Assembly (NCBI RefSeq): GCF_900155885.1
Contig: NZ_FTMB01000004.1
Coordinates: forward strand, 230,396-294,395
Direction: 5' to 3'
DNA: 64,000 bases
From: Rhizobium sp. RU20A
GTDB taxonomy: Bacteria > Pseudomonadota > Alphaproteobacteria > Rhizobiales > Rhizobiaceae
Position numbers and translations under genes: made by a program
Part shown: piece after piece, positions 6,094 to 16,832 of the stretch
Layout of the letters: each line of letters starts with the position of its first letter
Numbering within the stretch: the first letter of the stretch is position 1
The notes under the pieces: model-generated
What the model saw: only the letters and a program-made list of their open reading frames with translations
Databases searched by the model: none
What the model was told of the DNA's origin: nothing

Positions 6094-6735
6094 ATGTCGT
6101 CAACACTCATCACCGGGGCCTTCCTCGCCGCCCTCTTTTACGTCCTCATCCCGGGTCCGGCTTTTCTCGCGCTCCTCGGCATCGGCGCCGGGCAGGGGCG
6201 CAAGGCGGGCGCCTTCTTCATGGGCGGGCATCTGGCCGGCGATCTCGTCTGGTCGGCACTGGCGCTCGTCGCCATTGTCGGCGCCAAGACGCTCGGCACT
6301 GTTATCTTCGATGCACTTGGCCTTGCCTGCGGAATCTATCTCGCCTGGATCGGCTGGAGCGCACTGACGGCCAAGCCCCGGGGCGATGGCGCGCCGCTCA
6401 CGGTCGTCACGCATCCGCTGCGGCGCGGGCTGATCTTCGGTCTCACCAATCCCAAGGGCTATCCCGTGGCGCTCGCCACCTTCACGGCGCTTCTTGCCGG
6501 CTCGGCCAACGCGCTCGATTTCGATGCGCTGCCGGTTCTGCTAATGGCCTCGCTGGCCGGCTTTCTCGGTGCCGACGTGATCCTCATCGCCATTATCGGG
6601 GCGGGCGTCGTGCGCCGCTTTTATCGCCGGCACGAGCGGCTGATCGTCAGGCTGTCCGGCCTTCTGTTCCTCGGCTTTGCCGCGCAGGCCATCTGGCATG
6701 CTGCGCCGGGGCTCCTGGGGCTGAAGCGCGGCTGA
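6094..6735 (+). CDS. LysE/RhtB-family exporter
   Basis: A 213-residue inner-membrane protein with about six spans. The N-terminal LIPGPAFLALLGIGAGQGRK matches the LysE/RhtB signature (PGP...G...G...G), and TNPKGYPV in the middle corresponds to the conserved NPK motif. Family members export amino acids or homoserine lactone-like compounds; the substrate is not readable here. The start at 6094 is supported by GAGGGGA just upstream; earlier ATGs lack this. Confidence 0.85.
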   Translation: MSSTLITGAFLAALFYVLIPGPAFLALLGIGAGQGRKAGAFFMGGHLAGDLVWSALALVAIVGAKTLGTVIFDALGLACGIYLAWIGWSALTAKPRGDGAPLTVVTHPLRRGLIFGLTNPKGYPVALATFTALLAGSANALDFDALPVLLMASLAGFLGADVILIAIIGAGVVRRFYRRHERLIVRLSGLLFLGFAAQAIWHAAPGLLGLKRG

Positions 6736-6837
6736 CGCCGGCTGCCTTGAACTTGTCGCGCCAGCGGCTTACCTCGGATAGCGGGAGAGGAGAATCAGCC
6801 TCCCCCCATTTCCGATCGCCTGCCGCAAGGAGCTGCC

Positions 6838-8901
6838 ATGACCGAGACGCGTGCCCTGAACCCTGCCGTGACGGACTGGAACGGGCCACACGGCCTGCCG
6901 CGTTTCGAAGCGATCGACGATACCGACTTCGCGCCGGCTTTCGATGCGGCGCTCGCCGAACATGAGGCGGAAATCGATGAGATCGCCAACAATCCGGAAG
7001 CGCCGACCTTCGAGAACACGATCGTCGCGCTGGAGATCGCCGGCGACGCGCTGTCGCGGGTGTCCTCGATCTTCTGGTGCCTTGCCGGCGCCAACACCAA
7101 TGACACGATCCAGGCGCTGGAGCGCGAGATTTCGCCGCGCATGTCGCGCCATTATTCGAAGATCGGCATGAATGTCGCGCTCTTTGCCCGCATCGACAGG
7201 CTGTGGGAGACGCGCGAAACCCTTGGTCTCGATCTCGAAGCCACCCGCGTGCTCGAGCGTCACTGGAAGGGTTTCGTGAAATCGGGTGCAAAGCTGCCGC
7301 GCGAGCAGCAGGAGCGTCTGGCCGCCATCAACGAGACGCTGGCCGGTCTCGGCACGCGTTTTGGCCAGAACGTGCTGGCGGACGAGAAGAGCTGGGCGCT
7401 CTTCCTCGACAGCGAAGCCGATCTCGCCGGTCTGCCAGGCTTCCTGCGCGATGCCATGGCGTCTGCGGCCCGCGATCGCGGCCGCGACGGCGCTTATGCG
7501 GTCACCCTGTCGCGCTCGATCATCGAGCCCTTCCTGACGTTTTCCGAGATCCGCCCGCTGCGCGAGCAGGCCTTCAAGGCCTGGGTGGCGCGCGGCGAAA
7601 ATGGCGGCGAGACCGACAACCGCGCCGTGGTCGCCGAAACGCTGAAACTGAGGGCGGAAAAAGCCGGCTTGCTCGGCTACGCAAACTACGCCGCCCTTAA
7701 GCTCGACAATACGATGGCGAAGACGCCGGAAGCCGTGAACGGTCTCCTGACGCAGGTCTGGGACAAGGCGGTGGCGCGGGCACGGGAAGAAGAGGCCGAT
7801 CTGCAGGCGCTGGCGTCGGCGGCTGGCAGCAACGAGACGATCATGCCCTGGGACTGGCGCTTCTATGCGGAGAAGCTGCGCGCCCAGCGCTTCAGCTTTT
7901 CCGAGAGCGAGCTGAAGCCCTACCTGCAGCTCGAAAAGATCATCGATGCCTGCTTCGATGTCGCCAGCCGCCTGTTCGGGATCACGGCTGTCGAGCGCAA
8001 GGATGTGAAGGGCTATCATCCCGATGTGCGCGTCTTCGAGATCCGCAACCGGGACGGCGGTCTCGTCGCCCTGTTCCTTGGCGATTATTTTGCGCGCTCC
8101 TCGAAGCGCTCGGGAGCCTGGATGAGTTCCTTCCAGTCCCAGCATCGACTGGATCTGCCGAATGGCACCAAGGGCGAGATCGGCATCATCTACAATGTCT
8201 GCAACTTCGCAAAGCCCGCGCAAGGCAAGCCGGCGCTGTTGTCTCTGGACGATGCGCGTACGCTTTTCCATGAATTCGGCCATGCGCTGCACGGCATGCT
8301 CTCAGACGTCACCTATCCCTCGGTCTCCGGCACTGGCGTTTCGCGCGACTTCGTGGAACTGCCCTCGCAACTTTACGAGCACTGGCTGACGGTGCCGGAC
8401 ATCCTCAAAACCTATGCCGTGCATGTCGAGACCGGCGAGCCGATGCCGCAGGCCTTGCTCGACAAGGTGCTGGCCGCGCGCACCTTCAATTCCGGTTTCG
8501 CAACGGTCGAGTTTACCGCCTCGGCTCTGGTCGATATGGCGCTTCACACGATCCCGGCGCCGGAAGATCCGATGGCCGTGCAGACCGAGGTTCTGGAGCG
8601 TATCGGCCTGCCGCAGGCCATCGTCATGCGCCATGCGACGCCGCACTTCCAGCATGTCTTCTCCGGCGACGGCTATTCGGCCGGCTACTATTCCTACATG
8701 TGGTCGGAGGTGCTGGATGCCGATGCCTTCGCTGCCTTCGAGGAGACCGGCAATGCCTTCGACCCCGGCATGGCAGAGAAGCTGAAGACGCACATCTATT
8801 CCGTCGGCGGCTCCATCGATCCGGAAGAGGCCTACAAGGCGTTCCGCGGCAAGCTGCCGAGCCCGGATGCCATGCTCGCCAAGAAAGGGCTGGCCGCCTG
8901 A
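6838..8901 (+). CDS. dcp: M3-family metallopeptidase (Dcp/oligopeptidase A-like)
   Basis: A 687-residue cytosolic zinc peptidase. The HEFGH motif is at 478-482 and a second zinc ligand, Glu507, lies in DFVELPSQLYEHW. Downstream His/Tyr-rich segments (FQHVFSGDGYSAGYYSYMWS) are those that bind substrate in thimet-type peptidases. Length and motifs fit peptidyl-dipeptidase Dcp or oligopeptidase A, which cleave short peptides in peptide recycling; the two are hard to separate by eye. It has a good AAGGAGC ribosome-binding site and stands alone, with 102 nt upstream and 205 nt downstream. Confidence 0.9.
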   Translation: MTETRALNPAVTDWNGPHGLPRFEAIDDTDFAPAFDAALAEHEAEIDEIANNPEAPTFENTIVALEIAGDALSRVSSIFWCLAGANTNDTIQALEREISPRMSRHYSKIGMNVALFARIDRLWETRETLGLDLEATRVLERHWKGFVKSGAKLPREQQERLAAINETLAGLGTRFGQNVLADEKSWALFLDSEADLAGLPGFLRDAMASAARDRGRDGAYAVTLSRSIIEPFLTFSEIRPLREQAFKAWVARGENGGETDNRAVVAETLKLRAEKAGLLGYANYAALKLDNTMAKTPEAVNGLLTQVWDKAVARAREEEADLQALASAAGSNETIMPWDWRFYAEKLRAQRFSFSESELKPYLQLEKIIDACFDVASRLFGITAVERKDVKGYHPDVRVFEIRNRDGGLVALFLGDYFARSSKRSGAWMSSFQSQHRLDLPNGTKGEIGIIYNVCNFAKPAQGKPALLSLDDARTLFHEFGHALHGMLSDVTYPSVSGTGVSRDFVELPSQLYEHWLTVPDILKTYAVHVETGEPMPQALLDKVLAARTFNSGFATVEFTASALVDMALHTIPAPEDPMAVQTEVLERIGLPQAIVMRHATPHFQHVFSGDGYSAGYYSYMWSEVLDADAFAAFEETGNAFDPGMAEKLKTHIYSVGGSIDPEEAYKAFRGKLPSPDAMLAKKGLAA

Positions 8902-9106
8902 CGCGTCCGTCCTTTATCCGGCTGACATTCTTGCTTGCGCATGTCCGGACGCAAAACCGCGGTGCACATTTGCTGGACATGCTCACTGTCACGGAAACTT
9001 CGCCGCGACGTTACGAAACCGTCGCGGTGCCGTAACGTGACTGACATTGGGGCGGCTCATGGTCCCGCGATCAGGCTTTGCCTGCTTCGCGACCGGAGCC
9101 GTCATC

Positions 9107-10669
9107 ATGTCCATCCTCGCGCGCGCGTCTTCCCGCCGTTCCTTCCTCGTCTCAGCGGGAACGCTCGGGCTTGCGGCGACATCCGCGCTTTCTGCGCCGT
9201 TTTACGCTCGCAACACCCAGCGGCCGGCATTTTCGCTCGGCGTCCAGTCGGGCGACGTCGATGGTGGATCCGCCATGGTGTGGACGCGAACGGACCGCGC
9301 GGCGCGCGTCAGCGTGGAACTGTCGACAACGGAGAGCTTTGCCGATCCGGTCCGGTTAAGCGCGAAGGATGCGCTGCCCGGTACCGATCAAGCCGTGAAA
9401 TGGCTGGCGGAGGGGCTTTTGCCGGACCAGGATTACTTCTACCGCTTTCGGGCCCATGATATTTCCGACGTCAATCTTGTTGCAGAGCCAGTCACCGGCC
9501 GGTTTCGCACCGCGCCGCTGAAGCGCCGGGCGGTGCGCTTTGCCTGGTCGGGCGATACGGCGGGGCAGGGCTGGGGCATCGATGATGTCGGTATGAAGAC
9601 CTATTCGACCATGGCCTGGCACCAGCCGGATTTCTTCATCCACTCCGGCGACACGATCTACGCCGACAACCCGATGCCCGACGAGATCACCCTGCGCGAC
9701 GGGACGATCTGGAAGAACCGTGTCGTCACCGAAGAGAAGCGCGAGGTGGCGCGTACGCTGCGCGAATATCGCGGGCAGTGGAAATACAATCTGCTGGATG
9801 ACCACGTGCGGGCCTTCAATGCCACCTGTCCGGCCTTCTACCAGTGGGATGACCACGAGGTGCTCAACAACTGGTCCGCGTCCACCGATCTCAGCGATGA
9901 TCCGCGGTATCCGGAAAAGGACATTTCCGTCTACGCGGCCCGAGCGGCGCGGGCCTTTGACGAGATGACGCCGATCCGCGTGCCGGCGACGGAGCCGGGG
10001 CGGATCTTCCGCAAGGTGTCCTATGGTCCGCTGCTCGATATCTTTTTCCTCGACCTGCGCAGCTATCGCGGCGAGAACCAGGACGAGAAAAGTGGCCTGC
10101 TCGGCTGGCGGCAGATCGACTGGCTGAAGCGCGAATTGTCTGCTTCCCGTGCGCTCTGGAAAGTGTTTGCCTGCGATATGCCGCTCGGCCTTGTCATCTG
10201 GGACGATTATGGCCGCAAATCCGGCATCGAGGGCGTTGCGGATGGCAAAGGTGGCGCGCCGTCTGTGCGGGAGGGCGAGATTGCCGATCTCCTCTCCTTC
10301 ATGAAGCGCAAGGACATCCGCAACACGATCTGGCTGACGGCCGACGTGCATTACACTGCCGCCCATCACTATGATCCGGCGCGCGCGGGCTTTACGGATT
10401 TCGATCCGTTCTGGGAGTTCGTCTCCGGTCCTCTGCATTCCGGCACCTACGGTCCGAAGCCGCTCGATCCGACGTTGGGGCCGGAAGTGCGTTTCATCAA
10501 GTCATCCGGCGGCGGCATCGACAGCAATCTGCCACCATCCGCCGGGCTGCAGTTCTTCGGCCTCGTCGACATTGCCGCCTCCGGCGAGGCGACGGTGCGG
10601 CTGATGGACCGCGAAAATCACGAGCTTTGGCGGGTCACACTCCAGCCGGAAGGCTATGTCGGTGCGTAA
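9107..10669 (+). CDS. phoD: PhoD-family alkaline phosphatase, Tat-exported
   Basis: A 520-residue protein with a twin-arginine signal (Arg10-Arg11 in SSRRSFLVSAG, then a hydrophobic stretch ending near ALSA), so it is exported folded to the periplasm. The N-terminal PhoD domain (about 35-135) is followed by the metallophosphatase core with SGDTIYADNP, DDHEVLNNW and a late TADVHYTAAHHYDP metal-ligand segment. PhoD enzymes are Ca/Fe-dependent phosphomonoesterases or diesterases. The start at 9107 places the RR motif properly; a GTG-like upstream extension would bury it. I looked for a PHO box upstream and found only one half-site. Confidence 0.9.
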   Translation: MSILARASSRRSFLVSAGTLGLAATSALSAPFYARNTQRPAFSLGVQSGDVDGGSAMVWTRTDRAARVSVELSTTESFADPVRLSAKDALPGTDQAVKWLAEGLLPDQDYFYRFRAHDISDVNLVAEPVTGRFRTAPLKRRAVRFAWSGDTAGQGWGIDDVGMKTYSTMAWHQPDFFIHSGDTIYADNPMPDEITLRDGTIWKNRVVTEEKREVARTLREYRGQWKYNLLDDHVRAFNATCPAFYQWDDHEVLNNWSASTDLSDDPRYPEKDISVYAARAARAFDEMTPIRVPATEPGRIFRKVSYGPLLDIFFLDLRSYRGENQDEKSGLLGWRQIDWLKRELSASRALWKVFACDMPLGLVIWDDYGRKSGIEGVADGKGGAPSVREGEIADLLSFMKRKDIRNTIWLTADVHYTAAHHYDPARAGFTDFDPFWEFVSGPLHSGTYGPKPLDPTLGPEVRFIKSSGGGIDSNLPPSAGLQFFGLVDIAASGEATVRLMDRENHELWRVTLQPEGYVGA

Positions 10670-10707
10670 GGTCGCGGCCTGCCTCCGCAGCGGCTTCGCG
10701 AGCGCCG

Positions 10708-10765
10708 GCAAAGCCTGCCCTCGCATTCGCGCATGGCCGCCCTCGCAGGCGCGGCAGGGCTTTGC
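10708..10765 (+). repeat. Imperfect hairpin after phoD
   Basis: GCAAAGCCTGCC (10708-10719) and GGCAGGGCTTTGC (10753-10765) are complementary with a one-base bulge and a 33-nt loop. It could be a weak 3' stem for the phoD transcript. The remainder of the gap to typA shows no gene. Confidence 0.45.
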
Positions 10766-10866
10766 GCGCTTCTCCCCCTTTCGCAAATGCGGAAAAAGCT
10801 GTATGAGCCCCGTCAATTGAAGATTGCGACCCTCAGGGGTCTGCCCGAACCTCCGAGATTCCAAAC

Positions 10867-12696
<1,830 letters not shown>

Positions 12697-12722
12697 TCCC
12701 GTCTCCGTCTGTCTGACATTGC

Positions 12723-12755
12723 AAAGGCCTCCGGCTCATGCCGGGGGCCTTTTTG
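12723..12755 (+). terminator. Rho-independent terminator of typA
   Basis: AAAGGCC-T-CCGGC, loop TCAT, GCCGG-G-GGCCTTTTT: a near-perfect hairpin followed by five Ts, 26 nt after the typA stop. Confidence 0.9.
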
Positions 12756-12906
12756 TTGTGCGGGGCTCCCTCTGGTTGCTTGCGGGACAGGTTACCTTTG
12801 CGTTAACTTTTAGGCAGGGGCAACGATGCATGTTGTCTGTGTGTTATGCCGATAGTTCGCGTGCGCGGGATTCCGCCCGGGGATGCGGACGGTCTAGAGT
12901 CCTGCC

Positions 12907-13413
12907 ATGAAGACAGTGTCCATTGACGTGAGGCCAGGTGAGCCGGATGATGCGGCCGCGATCTCGCGCGCGCATCGTGAAAGCTGGCTGCAGGCCTATA
13001 AGGGACTCATTCCACACCGCGCCCTGCTGCAGATGGTCAATCGCCGCGACGAGAAATGGTGGCGGCGCGCAACGCGCGGTCCGGCAACGCTGATGGTCGT
13101 CGAGATCGAGGGAACCATCGCAGGCTATGCGACGATGGGGCTGAACCGCGCCCGCGCTTTGCCGCAGGAAGGCGAGGTCTACGAGATCTACCTCAGGCCG
13201 GAATATCAGGGCATGGGGCTCGGCCGCATCCTGTTTAACGAGGCACGGAACCTCCTCAAATCGCTCGGCTGCCGCGGGCTTGTCGTCTGGTGCCTCGAGG
13301 ACAGCCATCACGCCGACAGCTTCTTCCGGGATGCCGGCGGACGCGACATTGCCGAGGGCATGGAGGACTTCGACGACGTGCTCCTCAAGAAGATCGGATA
13401 CGTCTGGGACTGA
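12907..13413 (+). CDS. GNAT-family N-acetyltransferase
   Basis: A 168-residue acetyltransferase. The acetyl-CoA-binding core reads VYEIYLRPEYQGMGLGRILF (about 97-116), with the RxxGxG-like pyrophosphate loop QGMGLG. The N-terminal DAAAISRAHRESWLQAYKG is typical of this large family. The substrate is unknown. No clear ribosome-binding site precedes the ATG. It converges with a periplasmic hypothetical gene on the other strand. Confidence 0.85.
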   Translation: MKTVSIDVRPGEPDDAAAISRAHRESWLQAYKGLIPHRALLQMVNRRDEKWWRRATRGPATLMVVEIEGTIAGYATMGLNRARALPQEGEVYEIYLRPEYQGMGLGRILFNEARNLLKSLGCRGLVVWCLEDSHHADSFFRDAGGRDIAEGMEDFDDVLLKKIGYVWD

Positions 13414-13461
13414 CCTTGTCGCCGACTGTCAGTGCCAACAGCCAACTTGGTCGGCCCGCTT

Positions 13462-14106
13462 TTACTCCGGCAAATGGCGGGAAGGCTCTCCGGCGGTCTC
13501 GCCGCGCAGGCCATGATAGGCGGGTGTGTCGACCCCGCATCGGAAATCCGCGGCGAGGGCATCGGCGGTGTCACGCGCCAACTGGTTGGCATCGGCGTTT
13601 GCGAGCGCATCGACGAAGCCAACCATGCAGCCCTTTTCGCCCTTTCCGGCAGCGACGCGCGAAATCACCAGAACCTGCCCGCGGCGTTTGGGATCGACTT
13701 CGCCCGTTTCCGGGCTGATATTGTCGAGAAACCAGCGCAGAATCGCAGCCTTCGTGCGACCATCGGCATCGATGCGCCATTCGATTTTTGTCCCGATCGT
13801 GTTGAAGGGGCTGAAGGTCTCGAAACCCTCGTCGATATAGCTTTGTGGCACGGTACCATAGAAGACCGACAGGCGCAGGTCGCCCTCTTTCACATAGACA
13901 GGCAGACCCTCCAGCCCGGTGCATTTCTGGCTGGAGCCCATGCCGTCTTCGATTGACAGCGTCGTGCACGCCGAGGTGTCAAGCGCGGTATAGCGGCTTT
14001 CGCTGGCAGATGCGGCGGGGACAGCGCACAGTGAAACGAAAAGAGATGCGCTGATGGCGGCGAATGTTCTTCGAACTTTCGGTGTTTGGCCCGGCCTGCG
14101 TCTCAT
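13462..14106 (-). CDS. Hypothetical exported protein (about 214 aa)
   Basis: The N-terminus has basic residues, then a hydrophobic segment (about 14-30, ISASLFVSLCAVPAASA) and a likely signal-peptidase site near ASA-SE, so the mature protein is periplasmic. It has four to five cysteines (for example DTSACTTL, SSQKCTGL, EKGCMVGF, DFRCGVD), consistent with disulphides. No catalytic motif is recognised; similar conserved rhizobial proteins lack a known role. The ATG at 14106 is preferred over one three codons upstream because GGTGCGGG lies before it, but either is possible. Confidence 0.75.
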   Translation of the reverse strand: MRRRPGQTPKVRRTFAAISASLFVSLCAVPAASASESRYTALDTSACTTLSIEDGMGSSQKCTGLEGLPVYVKEGDLRLSVFYGTVPQSYIDEGFETFSPFNTIGTKIEWRIDADGRTKAAILRWFLDNISPETGEVDPKRRGQVLVISRVAAGKGEKGCMVGFVDALANADANQLARDTADALAADFRCGVDTPAYHGLRGETAGEPSRHLPE

Positions 14107-14210
14107 GACCCGCACCCATTTTTACCTTGTCGACGAAAGTGATGTTGCGTCCGTGACCATTTCGCTCTATCGGACAGGCAGTTCTTACAGCCCCCTTCTT
14201 GAGGACCATC

Positions 14211-14750
14211 ATGCGTATTGATGCAATTTCCATCGGCAAAAATCCACCGGAAGATATCAACGTCATCGTCGAGGTCCCGGTTGGCGGCCATCCGATCAAG
14301 TACGAAATGGACAAGGAAGCCGGTACGCTGATCGTCGATCGCTTCCTCTATACTCCGATGACCTATCCGGGGAACTACGGTTTCGTGCCGCACACGCTTT
14401 CGGATGACGGCGACCCGATCGACGTGCTGATCGCAAGCACCCGTCCGCTCGTTCCGGGCTGTGTCATCAACGTGCGCCCGATCGGCGTGATGATGATGGA
14501 AGACAATTCGGGCAAGGACGAAAAGATCGTTGCCGTGCCGAGCTATCACCTCACCAAGCGCTACGACAAGGTGAAGGAATACACCGACCTGCCGGAAATC
14601 ACCGTGCAGCAGATCGAGCACTTCTTCGAGCACTACAAGGATCTGGAGCCCGGCAAGTGGGTGAAGGTTTTCGGCTGGCGCGGCGTTGACGTAGCCAAGC
14701 AGCTCATCGTCGAAGCAATCGAGCGCGCCAAGGCCGAAAAGGCCAAGTAA
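14211..14750 (+). CDS. ppa: Inorganic pyrophosphatase
   Basis: A 179-residue family I soluble pyrophosphatase. The signature DDGDPIDVL is present, with the metal-binding aspartates at 66, 68 and 71, matching Asp65, 67 and 70 of the E. coli enzyme. It hydrolyses PPi to phosphate in the cytosol, driving biosynthetic reactions. The start at 14211 ([10 protein letters not shown]) matches the usual family N-terminus; an ATG four codons earlier is less likely. A terminator-like hairpin lies inside the convergent yggU gene. Confidence 0.97.
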   Translation: MRIDAISIGKNPPEDINVIVEVPVGGHPIKYEMDKEAGTLIVDRFLYTPMTYPGNYGFVPHTLSDDGDPIDVLIASTRPLVPGCVINVRPIGVMMMEDNSGKDEKIVAVPSYHLTKRYDKVKEYTDLPEITVQQIEHFFEHYKDLEPGKWVKVFGWRGVDVAKQLIVEAIERAKAEKAK

Positions 14751-14782
14751 GGCCTCAGTCTCGAAGCCGGCTTTGCCAGCCA

Positions 14783-15115
14783 TCAGGCCCGTGCGAAATG
14801 GGCCTCATAGACCTTTTTGAAGCGCTCCGGATCGGCCTCGATCCGGAGCGTTTTCAGTCTTGAGGTCTCGCCGGACTGAACGCGGATAGCGCTTTTCGGC
14901 GTGTCGAAGGTTTTTGACAGGAGAAGAATGAGGGCGGCGTTTGCCCTGCCCTTTTCCGGCGGTTCGGCGACACGCGCCTTCAAATAGACGGTACCGGCGG
15001 CATCGCGCTCCACACCCTCGATCTTCGACCGACCGCCGCCTGGCGTCAGCCGGACGGTAAGGCGCAGATGGTCGGCATGGACCGTCAGGGCGTCGAGCGG
15101 ATTTGGCTGGGTCAC
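14783..15115 (-). CDS. YggU/DUF167 family protein
   Basis: A 110-residue protein of the DUF167 family, with the core LTVRLTPGGGRSKIEGV (about 18-34) and VAEPPEKGRANAALILLLSKTF (about 51-72), the PxxGxAN motif being the family hallmark. Function is unclear. The GTG start at 15115 overlaps the yggT stop (GTGA), a coupled arrangement also common in other proteobacteria where YggT and YggU are neighbours. Its 3' part contains the ppa terminator hairpin. Confidence 0.85.
   Translation of the reverse strand: MTQPNPLDALTVHADHLRLTVRLTPGGGRSKIEGVERDAAGTVYLKARVAEPPEKGRANAALILLLSKTFDTPKSAIRVQSGETSRLKTLRIEADPERFKKVYEAHFARA
14823..14854 (+). terminator. Hairpin terminator for ppa embedded in yggU coding sequence
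   Basis: CGCTCCGGATC (14823-14833) and GATCCGGAGCG (14840-14850) form a perfect 11-bp stem with a 6-nt loop followed by TTTT. In the ppa direction this is a textbook intrinsic terminator, yet it also encodes the RIEADPERF segment of YggU on the other strand. Confidence 0.7.
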
Positions 15116-15408
15116 ATGCCGAGAAGCGCGGGGGCGATCGTCGTGTTGAGCAGCATCTGGATGAAGTAGAGGATGACCAGCACGACGAGCGGCGAGAGAT
15201 CGACGCCGCCCATATCCGGAAGGATGCGGCGGATCGGCCGGTAGAGCGGCTCCGTCAACTGGTAGAGCGAGCGGCCAATCATGTTGATCGCCTGATTGTT
15301 CACGTTGATGACGTTGAACGCATAGAGCCAGGAGAAGATGGCCGATGCGATGATCAGGAACCAGGCAATGTTGATAATGAAGTTCAAGGTGGCGATGACC
15401 GCGAGCAT
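15112..15408 (-). CDS. YggT family membrane protein
   Basis: A 98-residue inner-membrane protein with two main hydrophobic regions (about 4-30 and 70-95). Between them is the conserved stretch RSLYQLTEPLYRPIRRILPDMGGVDLSPL (about residues 45-73), the YggT hallmark, with TEPxxRPxRxxxP visible in it. The family is linked to osmotic or ion homeostasis, cell division and photosystem assembly in different groups. The start at 15408 has GGAGAAG just upstream. It is coupled to yggU downstream. Confidence 0.85.
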   Translation of the reverse strand: MLAVIATLNFIINIAWFLIIASAIFSWLYAFNVINVNNQAINMIGRSLYQLTEPLYRPIRRILPDMGGVDLSPLVVLVILYFIQMLLNTTIAPALLGM

Positions 15409-15549
15409 GCGCTTCTCCAAATCGTTCGGTGCATGACATGTAGACATTGCCGGCGCGAGCGGCAAGTCCGCGTGCCAAGGCGGCTTGGAGGATGTTTAAC
15501 GCGCGGTGGCCGGCTCGTTCGCCGACGCCCTGGTTGGCGTGGGTTATCG

Positions 15550-16344
15550 TCAGCCTCCGACGGCTGAAAATTGGGCTTTCTGCCGTTGGAGGGACTGGGG
15601 TTTGAGCATGGATTCGGCTTCGCGCAGGAAGACCAGTTCCAGAAATCCCTCCATCCAGCGCCTGAGCGCCGCGTCATAGAGAAAACGCCCGTCGAGATGC
15701 TGACGGCCGACCTGGGCATTCGGAAGGTCGAAGCGGTGGGCGCCGTGAACCACCCAGCGGTGCATCATGGCCCGCGTTAATTCGCCGTGAAACTGGATGC
15801 CCCAGGCATTCCCGCCGATGCGAAAGGCCTGGTTGGGATAGGTCTCACCTGTGGCCAGAAGCTCTGCACCCTGCGGCAGGTCGAAACCCTCGCGATGGAA
15901 ATGGTAGACCATGTCCGGCCAGTCCATCAGCGCGGTTCCGGCGGGCGTGGGCGCGAGCGGATACCAGCCGATCTCCGTGAGACCCTCGACATGCGGGGCC
16001 ACGGTCCCACCGAGCGTCTTGACCAGCATCTGCGCGCCGAGACAGATGCCAAGATAGGGCTTGTTTTCCTTCAGCGGGATTTCGATCCAGTCGATTTCCC
16101 GGCGCACGTAGTCTTCCGGATCGTTGGCGCTCATCGGGCCGCCGAAGATCACCGCACCGGCATGGTCCGCCAGCGTCTTCGGCAGGGGATCACCCAAGAC
16201 CGGGCGGCGGATGTCGAGGGGGAAACCTTTCTCCGTCAGGATCTGCCCGACGCGGCCGGGGCTGGATCGCTCCTGGTGGAGGATAACGAGGATGGGTTTC
16301 AGGGCAGGCCTTTCAGGCATTCCGTGCTCCGGTTGACCGGTCAA
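15550..16344 (-). CDS. Class I glutamine amidotransferase domain protein
   Basis: A 264-residue stand-alone GATase of the GMP-synthase-like type. The nucleophile elbow GICLGAQ puts Cys at 101, and the His-Glu pair is His186 and Glu188 in GIQFHGELT, so the triad is intact. FGGPMSAND (68-75) forms the oxyanion region. Such proteins hydrolyse glutamine or gamma-glutamyl compounds; the substrate is unassigned. The start overlaps the TerB stop by 4 nt (ATGA), supporting the long N-terminus and translational coupling. Confidence 0.85.
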   Translation of the reverse strand: MTGQPEHGMPERPALKPILVILHQERSSPGRVGQILTEKGFPLDIRRPVLGDPLPKTLADHAGAVIFGGPMSANDPEDYVRREIDWIEIPLKENKPYLGICLGAQMLVKTLGGTVAPHVEGLTEIGWYPLAPTPAGTALMDWPDMVYHFHREGFDLPQGAELLATGETYPNQAFRIGGNAWGIQFHGELTRAMMHRWVVHGAHRFDLPNAQVGRQHLDGRFLYDAALRRWMEGFLELVFLREAESMLKPQSLQRQKAQFSAVGG

Positions 16345-16823
16345 GTCGTTTGAGTCTTCTCGTCCTCAACGTGCAATTTCGATGCCACCTGCTGGCGCTG
16401 CACGATCCGGTCGCGGCCGGACACGCCCAGAAGGTCGGCGATGCGCCACAGGGCATGGTCCTCCAGCTCGCTGCGCGAGCCATCGGCGTAGACGATTTCC
16501 CAGAGCATGCCCACCAGTTCGATCTTCTGTTCATCATCAAGGCTGCGATTAAGCATGGTGGTGAAATGGTAGAAGTCGATGGCTTCCTTTTCCGCCCGCT
16601 CGCCGGCTGCAATCAGCGCGTCCAGCATGGCGTCATCGAGATCGTAATGCTCGCGCATGACGTCGCGCAGCGTCTTGCGCTCGGCTTCCATAATCTGGCC
16701 GTCCGCCTCCATCACCTGCATGCTGAGGGCGATGACGGCGATCCGGGGATCATCCTTGGTAAAGCTCGGTCCGGTGCCAGGGCGGGTGAGCCCATCGATG
16801 AAGCTGCGCAGGCGATCGAACAT
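16341..16823 (-). CDS. TerB-family (tellurite resistance TerB-like) protein
   Basis: A 160-residue, mostly helical acidic protein. The core KDDPRIAVIALSMQVMEADGQIMEAERKTL (split here as residues about 23-52) contains the TerB-like metal-binding pattern ADGxxxxxE, repeated as YADGSRSELED near 112-122. TerB-like domains bind Ca or other metals and are often stress-linked; a tellurite role is not implied. It follows hemY by 9 nt and overlaps the GATase gene, so all three may be cotranscribed. Confidence 0.8.
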   Translation of the reverse strand: MFDRLRSFIDGLTRPGTGPSFTKDDPRIAVIALSMQVMEADGQIMEAERKTLRDVMREHYDLDDAMLDALIAAGERAEKEAIDFYHFTTMLNRSLDDEQKIELVGMLWEIVYADGSRSELEDHALWRIADLLGVSGRDRIVQRQQVASKLHVEDEKTQTT

Positions 16824-16832
16824 TTACTATCC

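Noticed and set aside
8984..9055. PHO box ahead of phoD
   Set aside because: Only one CTGTCA-like half-site is visible; the second half at 11-nt spacing is absent. A CGCGACG/CGTCGCG inverted repeat is there but of unknown meaning.
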